Assembly (NCBI GenBank): GCA_043747685.1
Contig: JAYTOR010000288.1
Span: 1 to 27,088, forward strand
Length of the DNA: 27,088 nt
Reading direction: 5' to 3'
DNA from: JANXUF01 sp043747685
Lineage (GTDB): Bacteria > Actinomycetota > Acidimicrobiia > Acidimicrobiales > Ilumatobacteraceae
Part shown: positions 1 through 7,840 of the stretch, piece by piece
Position numbering within the stretch: the stretch's first letter is position 1
Layout: the number at the start of each line of letters is the position of its first letter
Notes under the pieces: model-generated
Seen by the model: the letters and a program-made list of their open reading frames with translations, nothing else
Told to the model about the DNA's origin: nothing
Database searches by the model: none
Position numbers and translations under genes: made by a program

Positions 1-201
1 GGCCGCTTCGAGGATCGCACCGGCGATGCCCGCTGGAGCGCACCGATGGACGATCGCCCGATAGTCGACGAGACGGTCGACCAGCAATTCGACGTCAGCA
101 GGTGCGCCGGCACGATAGTCGCGGGGAACATCAGGGGACACGGCCGTCACGATCGCGCGGCGGATCCTGGCGAGTACTTCGTCGCGCGCCGAGATGGTCA
201 C
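1..201 (-). CDS. lutC: LutC-like lactate utilization protein, N-terminal part (cut by window edge)
   Basis: Only the first 67 codons are in the window, and the gene runs off its left edge. The visible start, MTISARDEVLARIRR, is the typical N-terminus of the LutC/YkgG (LUD domain) family, whose members begin with a short helix of the form R-x-x-(I/V)-L-x-x-I-R. In Bacillus subtilis, LutA, LutB and LutC together oxidise L-lactate to pyruvate in the cytoplasm. The GTG start overlaps the lutB stop in a GTGA arrangement, so translation is probably coupled. I cannot judge the rest of the protein. The family call rests mainly on the conserved lutA-lutB-lutC order and this N-terminal pattern. Confidence 0.85.
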   Translation of the reverse strand, partial: MTISARDEVLARIRRAIVTAVSPDVPRDYRAGAPADVELLVDRLVDYRAIVHRCAPAGIAGAILEAA

Positions 202-1679
202 GACGGATCCTCGTGCTCGGTCGCCCACCATTGACGGAAGGTCTGCACCGGCGGCTTCGCCAGATCCCGACTGGCGGTCCAGCGCGACAGCGGCCACGGC
301 AGCCTGCGGATCGTGGTCTGGCGGGTCGAATGGCGCAGCACACCGGCACCGCGTTGAGCCAATTGCCAGCGCTTCTCGCCGGCCATCGCCCAGCCGACGC
401 CGGCCATCGCCAGGCGCTCGCCACTCGGGATCCGACTGGCGGCCCGGGCTGCTTCGACATGGCGGGCACGCAGATCCACGAGGATCGAAGGGATGTCGAT
501 GCGCACCGGGCAGACGTCGAAGCAGGCACCGCACAACGTCGAGGCATAGGGGAGCGAATCGTTCACGCCGTCACCAGTGAGGCCGGTGAGTTGCGGACTG
601 AGAATCGCGCCGATCGGACCGGGGTATGTCGAGCCGTATGCGTGCCCGCCGGTGCGTTCGTACACCGGGCAGACGTTGAGGCACGCGGAACAGCGGATGC
701 AGTGCAGTGCCTGCCGGCCGACATCATCGGTGAGCGTCGCTGTGCGGCCGTTGTCGAGCAGTACCAGATGGAACGACTGCGGCCCGTCGCCAGGTGTCAC
801 CCCGGTCCACGTCGACGTGTAGGGATTCATCCGCTCGCCGGTCGACGAACGTGGCAGCAGTTGGAAGAAGACCTCGAGGTCGGTCCAGGTCGGTACCAAC
901 TTCTCGATGCCCATCACCGTGATCAGTGTGTCGGGAAGCGTCAGACACATGCGCCCGTTGCCCTCCGATTCGACAATCGTCAGCGTGCCGGTGTCGGCAA
1001 CGGCGAAATTGGCACCGGAGATCGCGACCTTCGTCTCGAGGAACTTCTTGCGCAGGTAGCGTCGTGCCTCCCCGGCGAGCACCGCAGGCTCGTCGCTGAT
1101 CGAACGATCGACACCGGGCATCTCCTGCAGGAAGATCTCACGGATCTGGGCACGGTTGCGGTGGATCGCCGGGACGAGGATGTGGCTCGGCTCGTCGTGA
1201 CCGAGTTGGATGATCAGTTCGGCGAGGTCGGTCTCGAACGCCTGGATACCGGCAGCGGCGAGCGCCCCGTTGAGGCCGATCTCCTGTGTGACCATCGACT
1301 TCACTTTGACGACCTGCTTGGCGCCGGTGGCCTGCACGAGTCCGGTGACGATGCGGTTCGCCTCTGCGGCGTCGCGCGCCCAGTGGACGACGCCGCCGTT
1401 GGCGACGACGTTGCGTTCCAATTCGATCAACAGCGTGTCGAGGCGGGCCATCGTGCTCGCCTTGATCGCCTCACCCGCTCGCCGCAACTCCTCCCAATCG
1501 GCGACTTCGCCGACGACGTTCGCCCGCTTCGCTCGGATCGTCGCCGTCGCCGAGCGCAGGTTGCTGCGCAGTTGGCCATCGGCAAGGGCGATCTTGGCGG
1601 CGGCAGGGAATGTGCGGTCACCTTGCAAACGGCCGACGCCGACGGGGGCATAGACCGGAAGGTTCGTCCTGTCAGACAT
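198..1679 (-). CDS. lutB: LutB iron-sulfur subunit of the L-lactate oxidation complex
   Basis: This 493-residue protein is the LutB/YkgF-type subunit that, with LutA and LutC, oxidises L-lactate to pyruvate in the cytoplasm. An N-terminal LUD domain fills roughly residues 20-290. A ferredoxin-like region follows, with C327-x2-C330-x2-C333-x3-C337-P and C383-x2-C386-x3-C390-P, which are the two 4Fe-4S cluster motifs of the family. The frame stays open upstream to 1760. I chose the ATG at 1679 because a GGAAG ribosome site lies about 8 bases before it and the sequence MSDRTNLP starts a normal family N-terminus. The gene overlaps lutA by 8 bp and lutC by 4 bp. Length and motifs are normal for the family. 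Confidence 0.93.
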   Translation of the reverse strand: MSDRTNLPVYAPVGVGRLQGDRTFPAAAKIALADGQLRSNLRSATATIRAKRANVVGEVADWEELRRAGEAIKASTMARLDTLLIELERNVVANGGVVHWARDAAEANRIVTGLVQATGAKQVVKVKSMVTQEIGLNGALAAAGIQAFETDLAELIIQLGHDEPSHILVPAIHRNRAQIREIFLQEMPGVDRSISDEPAVLAGEARRYLRKKFLETKVAISGANFAVADTGTLTIVESEGNGRMCLTLPDTLITVMGIEKLVPTWTDLEVFFQLLPRSSTGERMNPYTSTWTGVTPGDGPQSFHLVLLDNGRTATLTDDVGRQALHCIRCSACLNVCPVYERTGGHAYGSTYPGPIGAILSPQLTGLTGDGVNDSLPYASTLCGACFDVCPVRIDIPSILVDLRARHVEAARAASRIPSGERLAMAGVGWAMAGEKRWQLAQRGAGVLRHSTRQTTIRRLPWPLSRWTASRDLAKPPVQTFRQWWATEHEDPS

Positions 1680-2511
1680 CGTTGCTGCTTCCACAATTCG
1701 AAGTCTGCCGGGAGGGTCTGACGCTGACGCCGTGGGTCTCGCCTGATTCGGTCGAAGCAAGAATTTCGGCGAGGTGCATCGTGCGGACCCCTGACGTCAG
1801 GCGGCTGAGCCCGCCGCCGATGTGCATCAGGCACGAGGCGTCTGCGGCCGAACAGATCTCTGCCTTCGTACCGAGGACGTTGGCCATCTTGTCGGCGAGC
1901 ATCGCTGTCGATGTGTCGGCGTTCTTCACCGCGAACGTGCCACCGAATCCGCAGCACTGGTCAGCCGCTGGCAGTTCGATCAACTCGATGCCTCTGACCG
2001 CCCGGAGCAGCCGGAGTGGTTTGTCGCCGACATGCAGCATCCTCAACGAGTGGCACGTCGGGTGATACGTCACGCGATGGGGGAAGTAGGCATCGACGTC
2101 AGTCACCTTCAGTACGTCTGTGAGGAACTCGCTGAACTCTTTCGTCCGCCCCGCAATCGCATCTGCCCTGGCAGCGAGCGCCGGCTTGCCGAGACGACGA
2201 GCAACCATCCCGTGCTGATGGCGGATCGAACCGGCGCAGGATGCAGACGGAAGGACGATGTGCTCGTAGGGCTCGAAGGTCTCGACGAAATGCTCGATCA
2301 ACGCCAGCGCGTCTCGCTGATATCCGCTGTTGATGTGCATCTGCCCGCAGCACGTCTGTGCCTGCGGGAACTCGACCCTGACCCCGAGCCGCTCCAACAC
2401 CGTGACGGTCGCCTTGGCGACATCGGGGAACATCGTGTCGGCGAGACAGGTGGCGAAGAGTGCTGCCGTGATCCGTGGAGCAGTCACCTCGTTGTGGTCG
2501 AGTTGAGTCAT
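1672..2511 (-). CDS. lutA: LutA (CCG-domain Fe-S subunit of L-lactate oxidation)
   Basis: This 279-residue protein is built of two cysteine-rich CCG (DUF224) domains, as in LutA/YkgE and the GlpC/HdrB families. The first has C22, the pair C54-C55-G and C92. The second has C153, C186-C187-G, C220 and C227. In the first domain the usual closing CxxC is reduced to one cysteine, so full cluster ligation probably depends on the second domain. The ATG overlaps the rhaB stop as ATGA, which ties lactate oxidation directly to the rhamnose genes upstream. Its substrate, L-lactate, is the expected product of the RhaW domain of RhaEW. The role comes from the LutABC family; use in rhamnose catabolism is inferred from the operon. 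Confidence 0.92.
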   Translation of the reverse strand: MTQLDHNEVTAPRITAALFATCLADTMFPDVAKATVTVLERLGVRVEFPQAQTCCGQMHINSGYQRDALALIEHFVETFEPYEHIVLPSASCAGSIRHQHGMVARRLGKPALAARADAIAGRTKEFSEFLTDVLKVTDVDAYFPHRVTYHPTCHSLRMLHVGDKPLRLLRAVRGIELIELPAADQCCGFGGTFAVKNADTSTAMLADKMANVLGTKAEICSAADASCLMHIGGGLSRLTSGVRTMHLAEILASTESGETHGVSVRPSRQTSNCGSSNDV

Positions 2512-3977
2512 CGTTTGGTCCCAGGGAGCGGTGTGCGGGAGAGGCGGGTGCCGAGCGCTTCCCAGTTGAGCATCTTCTGCGGCTCGATGCGTGTCGGGGG
2601 GATTGTCCGCTCGACCAACTCGCGACCGTGGGCGAGGTCGGTCAACCGCCCGTCGGCGATCGCCTGCACCAATGCGTTGCCGACGACGGTCGCCTCGACT
2701 GGCCCGGCGAGCACCGGCCGTCCGCATGCACTGGCGCACAACTGGCCGAGGAGGACGTTCGCGGAACCGCCCCCGACGAGGTGGATGACCTCCGCCTCGG
2801 TGCCGGTGACGTGCTCGATCGTCGTGACTGTCCGTCTCCAGGCGAGGGCGAGCGAGTCGAGGATCACGCGGGTGATCTCCCCTGGCGTCTCCGGAATCGG
2901 CTGCCCACTCGCACGGCACGCTTCGATGATTCGAGCCGTCATGTCGCCCGGGGAGGCGAAGATCGGATCGTCGACATCGATGACACTGCGCCCGCCTGGC
3001 ACCTCAGCAGCCAACGCTACGAGCGCGATGATCTCCGTCGGCAGACCCTGGGCGGCCCAGCTGCGGCGAGATTCCTCGAGGAGCCACAGCCCGCCGACGT
3101 TCTTCAACAGCCGCGTAGTGTCGTCGACGCCGAGCTCGTTGGTGACATTGGCTGACAGCGCTTCGGCGGACGTCACCGGCGCAGTCAGTTCACACCCGAC
3201 GAGCGACCAGGTTCCACACGAGATGTAGATCCCCTGGCGATCGGCGCGGAGCGGCGTACCGGCGATCGCGCTGGCGGTGTCGTGGCTGGCAACTGCGACG
3301 ACATCGAGTCCGTCGACGCGTCTGCCGACACCGTCGACCGTCCCGAGGAGGGTGCCAGGGCGATGGAGCTGGGGCATGATCTCCCGCCGCAGACCGAGGC
3401 GACCCATCAGCTCGTCGCTCCACTGATGGCTCCTCGTGTCCAGGAGCTGTGTCGTGCTCGCAGTGGTGATCTCATTGGTCGTGCTGCCACACAGTTCGTG
3501 GTTCAACAGATCCGGCACCATCAACATCGTCGCCGCCTCGTGATACTCCTCGGTGTCAGCGGCGGCGGAGAGTTGGTAGATCGTGTTGAACGCCAGGAAC
3601 TGGATCCCGGTGATGTCGTAGATCGCTGCATCACCGAGTTCCGAGCGGACCGCATCCATGACACCATCGGTGCGTGCCGAGCGGTACGCGTGCACCGGCC
3701 CGATGAGCCGGCCTTCGCCATCGAGCAGTCCGTAGTCGACGGCCCAAGAATCGATGGCCACCGAGCGGAGCACGCTGCGATCTGCTGCCATCTTGAGGCC
3801 GTCGCCGACATGGCTGAGCAGGCCCTCGAAATCCCACGTCAGCGCACCGTCCGATCCACTGATCGGAGTGTTGGCGAATCGCGCGACCTGTTCGAGGACG
3901 ATCGCGTCGTTGTCGAGGTGGACGTCCACGACACGCCCGCTCGTCGCCCCGAGATCGACGGCGACATAGGTGGGCAC
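2508..3977 (-). CDS. rhaB: L-rhamnulokinase RhaB
   Basis: FGGY-family sugar kinase of 489 residues that phosphorylates L-rhamnulose at O1 with ATP in the cytoplasm. The N-terminal phosphate motif is VDLGATSGRV (residues 7-16). The catalytic Asp is D233 in ASHDTASAI, and GTWSL (255-259) and NVGGLWLLEESRR mark the RhaB branch rather than xylulokinase or glycerol kinase. The start is GTG: the conserved DLGATSG begins at residue 8, so no later start is possible. No strong ribosome site is visible, and the gene lies 16 bp after the rhaEW stop, so reinitiation is likely. It overlaps lutA by 4 bp. Confidence 0.95.
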   Translation of the reverse strand: MPTYVAVDLGATSGRVVDVHLDNDAIVLEQVARFANTPISGSDGALTWDFEGLLSHVGDGLKMAADRSVLRSVAIDSWAVDYGLLDGEGRLIGPVHAYRSARTDGVMDAVRSELGDAAIYDITGIQFLAFNTIYQLSAAADTEEYHEAATMLMVPDLLNHELCGSTTNEITTASTTQLLDTRSHQWSDELMGRLGLRREIMPQLHRPGTLLGTVDGVGRRVDGLDVVAVASHDTASAIAGTPLRADRQGIYISCGTWSLVGCELTAPVTSAEALSANVTNELGVDDTTRLLKNVGGLWLLEESRRSWAAQGLPTEIIALVALAAEVPGGRSVIDVDDPIFASPGDMTARIIEACRASGQPIPETPGEITRVILDSLALAWRRTVTTIEHVTGTEAEVIHLVGGGSANVLLGQLCASACGRPVLAGPVEATVVGNALVQAIADGRLTDLAHGRELVERTIPPTRIEPQKMLNWEALGTRLSRTPLPGTKR

Positions 3978-3993
3978 GGCGGCGGAGCGATCT

Positions 3994-6069
3994 TCAGCGC
4001 AGGAAGGCAGCGGCGACGCCGGCGTCGACGGGGATGTGCAGACCGGTGGTCAGTGACAGATCGCCGGCCGTCAGGACGAAAACGGCGGCGGCGACATGCT
4101 CTGGCAGCACCTCCCGCTTCAAGAGCGTGCGCTGGGCGTAGAACGCTCCGAGGTCCTCCTCGGCGACGCCGTAGACGGCGGCCCGCTGCGCTCCCCAGCC
4201 CTTGGCAAAGATGCCGGAGCCGCGAACGACGCCGTCCGGGTTGATGCCGTTGACACGGATCGAGTGTTCACCGAGTTCTGCGGCCAGCAGTCTGACCTGG
4301 TGTGCTTGGTCCGCCTTCGCCGCGCCGTAGGCGACGTTGTTCGGCCCGGCGAAGAAGGCGTTCTTACTGGAGATGTAGATGATGTCACCGCCCATCCGCT
4401 GACCGATCATCGCCCGTGCCGCTTCACGGGCGACGAGGAACGAACCCTTGGCCATGACATCGTGCTGCAGGTCCCAGTCGTGTTCGGTCGTGTCGAGCAG
4501 CGGCTTGGAAATCGAGAGCCCGGCATTGTTGACGACGAGATCGACACCACCGAACGCGAGCACACCTACTGCCAAAGCCATAGCGACCTGGTTCTCGTCG
4601 GTGACGTCGACCGTCACGGCGACAGCGACATCGGTCGAACCGATTTCGGCAGCGACCGTTTCCGCAGACTCGGCATTCAGGTCCGCAACGACGACACAGG
4701 CACCCTCCGCCGCAAGCCGGTGAGCGATCGCCCGCCCGATGCCGGACCCGGCACCGGTGACGAAAGCGATGCGCGTCGCCAACGGCTTGGCCTTCGGCAT
4801 ACGCTGCAGTTTGGCTTCCTCCAGGCCCCAGTATTCGATGCGGAACTTCTCCGCTTCAGCGACCGGCGCATACGTCGAAACGGCCTCTGCGCCGCGCATC
4901 ACGTTGATCGCATTGATATAGAACTCGCTGGCAACCCTTGCCGTCTGCTTGTTTGCCCCGAAGGAGAACATGCCGACGCCGGGAACGAGCACGATCGCCG
5001 GATCGGCACCGCGCATCGCCGGGCTGTCCGGTTGGGCGTTGCGCTCGTAGTACCCGCGGTAGTCGTCGCGGTAGGCGACGTGCAGTTCCTTCAGTCGGGC
5101 GACGACGTCGTCGATCGGGGTCGCGGCAGGGAGGTCGACGATCATCGGCCGGACCTTCGTACGCAGGAAGTGATCGGGGCATGACGTACCGAGTCCACCG
5201 AGTCGTTCGAGTTTTTCGCTCGCCAGGAACTCGAGCACGACAGGGGCGTCGGTGAAGTGTCCAACCTGAGCACGGTCCGTCGATGCCAGCCCGCGAATGA
5301 TCGGTGCGAGCACGGCGGCGCGCGCCAGACGCTCTGCAGCCGGGAGCGCCTCGAACCCTGCAACGGTTGAACCGAATGGTTCAGATGTGCCGTGCTCGAT
5401 CAGGAACGCTTCCACTGTGCGGATGATCTCCAACGAGTTTGCCTCACACGCATCGCTCGTGTCGCCCCACGCCGTGATCCCGTGGCCGCCGAGGATGCAG
5501 CCGATCGCCTGCGGGTTCGTTTCCTTGATCGCTGCGATGTCGAGGCCGAGTTGGAAGCCGGGTCGACGCCACGGCACCCAGACCACGCGGTCACCGAAGC
5601 ACTCCTTGGTCAAGGCCTCGCCGTCGGTGGCGGTCGCCAGCGAAATACCGGAGTCCGGATGCAGATGGTCGACGTGCGCTGCATCGACGAGCCCGTGCAT
5701 CGCTGTATCGATCGACGGGGCCGCACCCCCCCGTCCGTGGAGGCAGAAGTCGAAGGCAGCAACCATCTCGTCTTCACGCTCGACACCTGGATACACATTG
5801 GCCAGCGCCAGAAGGCGGTCCATGCGCAGTACCGCAAGGCCGGAGGGCGTCAGCGTTCCGAGGTCACCGCCGGAACCTTTGACCCACAGCAGTTCGACTG
5901 GTCCGCCGGTGACAGGGTCGGTTTCGGTGCCCTTCGCTGACGTATTGCCGCCGGCATAGTTCGTATTGCGGGCGTCGGCACCGAGGCGGTTCGAGCGGGT
6001 GATCAGTTGCTGGACAGTGGTCTGCGGGGTGGAGGTGTTCACCGTGGTCTCTTCGACGGAGTTGGTCAT
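3994..6069 (-). CDS. rhaEW: Bifunctional L-rhamnulose-1-phosphate aldolase / L-lactaldehyde dehydrogenase
   Basis: A 691-residue two-domain enzyme. Residues about 15-420 form a class II aldolase with the zinc-ligand cluster HVDHLHPDS (H132, H135, H137) and a further H196 in GGHGITAWG; this splits L-rhamnulose-1-phosphate into DHAP and L-lactaldehyde. Residues about 424-691 form a short-chain dehydrogenase with TGAGSGIG (428-435) for NAD(P), NNAG (514-517), S567/S568 and Y581-x3-K585; this part oxidises lactaldehyde to lactate. The same RhaEW fusion is known from Bacillus and some actinobacteria. The ATG at 6069 follows the rhaI stop by 5 bp, with a G-rich ribosome site just upstream. The open frame continues to 6828 only inside rhaI and is not coding there. 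The fusion is full length and intact. Confidence 0.95.
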   Translation of the reverse strand: MTNSVEETTVNTSTPQTTVQQLITRSNRLGADARNTNYAGGNTSAKGTETDPVTGGPVELLWVKGSGGDLGTLTPSGLAVLRMDRLLALANVYPGVEREDEMVAAFDFCLHGRGGAAPSIDTAMHGLVDAAHVDHLHPDSGISLATATDGEALTKECFGDRVVWVPWRRPGFQLGLDIAAIKETNPQAIGCILGGHGITAWGDTSDACEANSLEIIRTVEAFLIEHGTSEPFGSTVAGFEALPAAERLARAAVLAPIIRGLASTDRAQVGHFTDAPVVLEFLASEKLERLGGLGTSCPDHFLRTKVRPMIVDLPAATPIDDVVARLKELHVAYRDDYRGYYERNAQPDSPAMRGADPAIVLVPGVGMFSFGANKQTARVASEFYINAINVMRGAEAVSTYAPVAEAEKFRIEYWGLEEAKLQRMPKAKPLATRIAFVTGAGSGIGRAIAHRLAAEGACVVVADLNAESAETVAAEIGSTDVAVAVTVDVTDENQVAMALAVGVLAFGGVDLVVNNAGLSISKPLLDTTEHDWDLQHDVMAKGSFLVAREAARAMIGQRMGGDIIYISSKNAFFAGPNNVAYGAAKADQAHQVRLLAAELGEHSIRVNGINPDGVVRGSGIFAKGWGAQRAAVYGVAEEDLGAFYAQRTLLKREVLPEHVAAAVFVLTAGDLSLTTGLHIPVDAGVAAAFLR

Positions 6070-6074
6070 CGGCC

Positions 6075-7241
6075 TCACGCCCCCCAGCCGGCAGCTGCGC
6101 CGCCGACACGGTCGACAACAATCTGCTCGAAGTAGCCGGAGCGCTGATAGGCGGCCATCGGGCCGACGTCGAGACCCATTTCCTCGCGCAGTTCGACGAG
6201 CAGCGGGCGGACGTCGGTATTGAAGGCGTCCATCAGCACAGCGTTGGCACCGAGCACATCGCCGGCTGCCTGTGCGGCGTGGAGCGCATCGAGATCGATG
6301 ATCAATGCCTTGGCGGTGGCCTCCTGGACATTCATGACCGAGCGGATCTGGCCGGCGATCTTCGGTTCGATGTTGTGGCACTGATCGAGCATGAAGGCAA
6401 CGCCCAATGCGGGCTCCAACCCTCCGCCGGTGCGCACCTCGGTCATGATGCGGAACAATTGAAACGGGTCTGCGGCCCCGACCATCAGGTCGTCGTCCGC
6501 ATAGAAACGTGAGTTGAAGTCGAACCCACCGAGCTTGCCGGCGCGCAGCAGCAGGGCGACGATGAACTCGATGTTCGTGCCGGGGGCGTGATGGCCGGTA
6601 TCGACAACGACCTGTGCCTTCGGGCCGAGCGGGAGGCAGTGCATGAAGGCGGTGCCCCAGTCGGGGACGTCCATCGTGTAGAACGAGGGCTCGAAGAACT
6701 TGTATTCGAGTAGGAATCGCTGGTCGTCGCCGAGCCGTTCGTAGACCTCCGCAAGGGCCACGGCGAGGCGCTCCTGGCGGGCGGCGATGTCGTCCTGGCC
6801 CGGATAGTTCGTGCCGTCGGAGAACCACAGTTTGAGGTCCTTGGAACCGGTCGCGTCCATGATGTCGATACAGGCGAGCAAGTGGTCGGTAGCCTTGCGC
6901 CGGACCCGCGGGTCCGGGTTGGTGACGGAGCCGAGCTTGTAGTCATCGTCCTGGAAGACATTCGAGTTGATGGCTCCGAGGCGAACGCCGAGGTCGGCAG
7001 CGTGCTTGGCAAGATCGGTGAAGTCGTCCACCTTGTCCCACGGGATGTGCAGCGACACGCTGGGTGCCACGCCGGTGAAGAGGTTGACCTGCGCGGCGTC
7101 GGCAAGTTTTTCATACGGGTTGCGTGGCACGCCCGGCTGGGCGAAAACCTTGAAACGGGTTCCGGAGTTGCCGAACGCCCACGAGGGCAGCTCGATCTGC
7201 TGATGACGAAGTGCAGCTTTGACAGCGCGGAAATCGGTCAT
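6075..7241 (-). CDS. rhaI: L-rhamnose isomerase (RhaI type)
   Basis: This 388-residue TIM-barrel metalloenzyme interconverts L-rhamnose and L-rhamnulose. It belongs to the Pseudomonas stutzeri/actinobacterial RhaI type rather than E. coli RhaA. Recognisable metal and catalytic segments are LLEYKFFEP (E169), VVDTGHHAPG (D204, H207), FNSRFYADDDLMVG (D239, D241) and LDQCHNIEPK (D276). The residue aligned with the structural-metal His of P. stutzeri (H281 in my memory of that numbering) appears to be D231. I chose ATG 7241 because AGGA precedes it and the upstream open frame consists only of tandem repeats. It is the third enzyme gene of the operon, 165 bp after rhaM. Confidence 0.93.
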   Translation of the reverse strand: MTDFRAVKAALRHQQIELPSWAFGNSGTRFKVFAQPGVPRNPYEKLADAAQVNLFTGVAPSVSLHIPWDKVDDFTDLAKHAADLGVRLGAINSNVFQDDDYKLGSVTNPDPRVRRKATDHLLACIDIMDATGSKDLKLWFSDGTNYPGQDDIAARQERLAVALAEVYERLGDDQRFLLEYKFFEPSFYTMDVPDWGTAFMHCLPLGPKAQVVVDTGHHAPGTNIEFIVALLLRAGKLGGFDFNSRFYADDDLMVGAADPFQLFRIMTEVRTGGGLEPALGVAFMLDQCHNIEPKIAGQIRSVMNVQEATAKALIIDLDALHAAQAAGDVLGANAVLMDAFNTDVRPLLVELREEMGLDVGPMAAYQRSGYFEQIVVDRVGGAAAGWGA

Positions 7242-7265
7242 GGTCTGTCCTGTCTCTGTGTGTGC

Positions 7266-7356
7266 GGGGTCAGTCGAGTGTCTGGGGTCGGTCGAGTGTC
7301 TGGGGTCGGTCGAATGTGTGGGGTTCAATCGAGTGTGTGGGGTCGGTCGAGTGTGT
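7266..7356 (-). repeat. Minisatellite of five 18-bp units in the rhaI leader
   Basis: Five head-to-tail units run 7266-7283, 7284-7301, 7302-7319, 7320-7338 (19 bp) and 7339-7356. On the plus strand the unit is close to GGGGTCGGTCGAGTGTST. The array fills most of the 165-bp gap between rhaM and rhaI and ends 24 bp before the rhaI ATG. Read in the rhaI frame, part of it would encode repeats of HSTDPR, but the 19-bp unit shifts the frame and no ribosome site supports translation. Copy number may vary between strains. A role in rhaI mRNA level or structure is possible but only inferred. Confidence 0.9.
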
Positions 7357-7406
7357 GCGTGGAGGAGGGAACGGATCGGGGTGAGTGCAGTTCGAGGGTG
7401 GGAACG

Positions 7407-7730
7407 TCAGTCGAGGTGGAAGATCTCGGTGATCGGGCTGATGCCTTCGTCAGGTGCCGCATCGCCGAGACCAAAGAAGAAGCGGGACATTTCGGCCTGC
7501 CACCTGCCATTGACGTCCGTGGCCGCCATCGCCTGTTGGGCTGCGGGCAGGTCGTCGCATTCGAAGTAGCCGGTGAGCGTGCCGTCAGGGAGCAGGAACA
7601 GCGAATAGTTGCGCCATCCGGCGGCGGTGAGCGCCGCCCGCATCTCCGGCCAGACGGCCGCGTGACGTTCTGTGTACTCGTCGAGCAGTTCTGGTCGGAC
7701 TCGGAGTTGGAAGCACACTCGCTGGCTCAT
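7407..7730 (-). CDS. rhaM: L-rhamnose mutarotase RhaM
   Basis: A 107-residue protein of the RhaM/DUF718 family, which interconverts the alpha and beta anomers of L-rhamnose so that the isomerase receives the right form. Family features are the start QRVCFQLRVRPE, the active-site stretch DEYTERHAAVWPEM (Y19, H23), NGRWQAEMSRFF around residue 76, and the C-terminal ITEIFHLD. The length matches the family (about 104 residues). The ATG at 7730 has a GAG-containing site upstream; the frame stays open further but runs through the hairpin after rhaS. It sits between the transporter genes and the isomerase, as expected for its role. Confidence 0.95.
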   Translation of the reverse strand: MSQRVCFQLRVRPELLDEYTERHAAVWPEMRAALTAAGWRNYSLFLLPDGTLTGYFECDDLPAAQQAMAATDVNGRWQAEMSRFFFGLGDAAPDEGISPITEIFHLD

Positions 7731-7787
7731 GTCATCTCGATCGGGTGCAGCGCTGGGACTGATGGTGTTGGTCGACTGCAGCTGACG

Positions 7788-7829
7788 TGTGCCGGGATGG
7801 GCGAGGGAGGGGCACCCATCCCGGACACA
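7788..7829 (-). terminator. Strong hairpin between rhaS and rhaM (attenuator or mRNA-stabilising stem)
   Basis: The arms TGTGCCGGGATGGG (7788-7801) and CCCATCCCGGACACA (7815-7829) pair over 14 bp with one bulged base and a 13-base loop. The hairpin starts 11 bases after the rhaS stop. No T-run follows on the minus strand, so it is not a classic intrinsic terminator. Hairpins in this place after a binding-protein gene commonly protect the upstream message or attenuate the downstream genes, giving excess binding protein. That role is inferred. Confidence 0.7.
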
Positions 7830-7840
7830 TTTGTCATCGA

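Noticed and set aside
102..1721. Long open frame on the plus strand across lutB and lutC
   Set aside because: It is antisense to a clear lutB with iron-sulfur motifs. Its translation is Arg/Gly/Asp-rich with no domain pattern, a usual mirror frame in high-GC DNA.
1822..3228. Plus-strand open frame across lutA and rhaB
   Set aside because: Antisense to two recognisable enzymes and spanning their junction; no family signal.
7150..7163. Second LacI operator TTGAAACGGGTTCC inside rhaI
   Set aside because: Only the left half matches the palindrome, and it lies in coding DNA.
7242..7328. N-terminal extension of rhaI through the tandem repeats
   Set aside because: It would start at TTG inside the repeat with no ribosome site, and the 19-bp unit breaks the frame. 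The ATG at 7241 has AGGA upstream and the normal family N-terminus.
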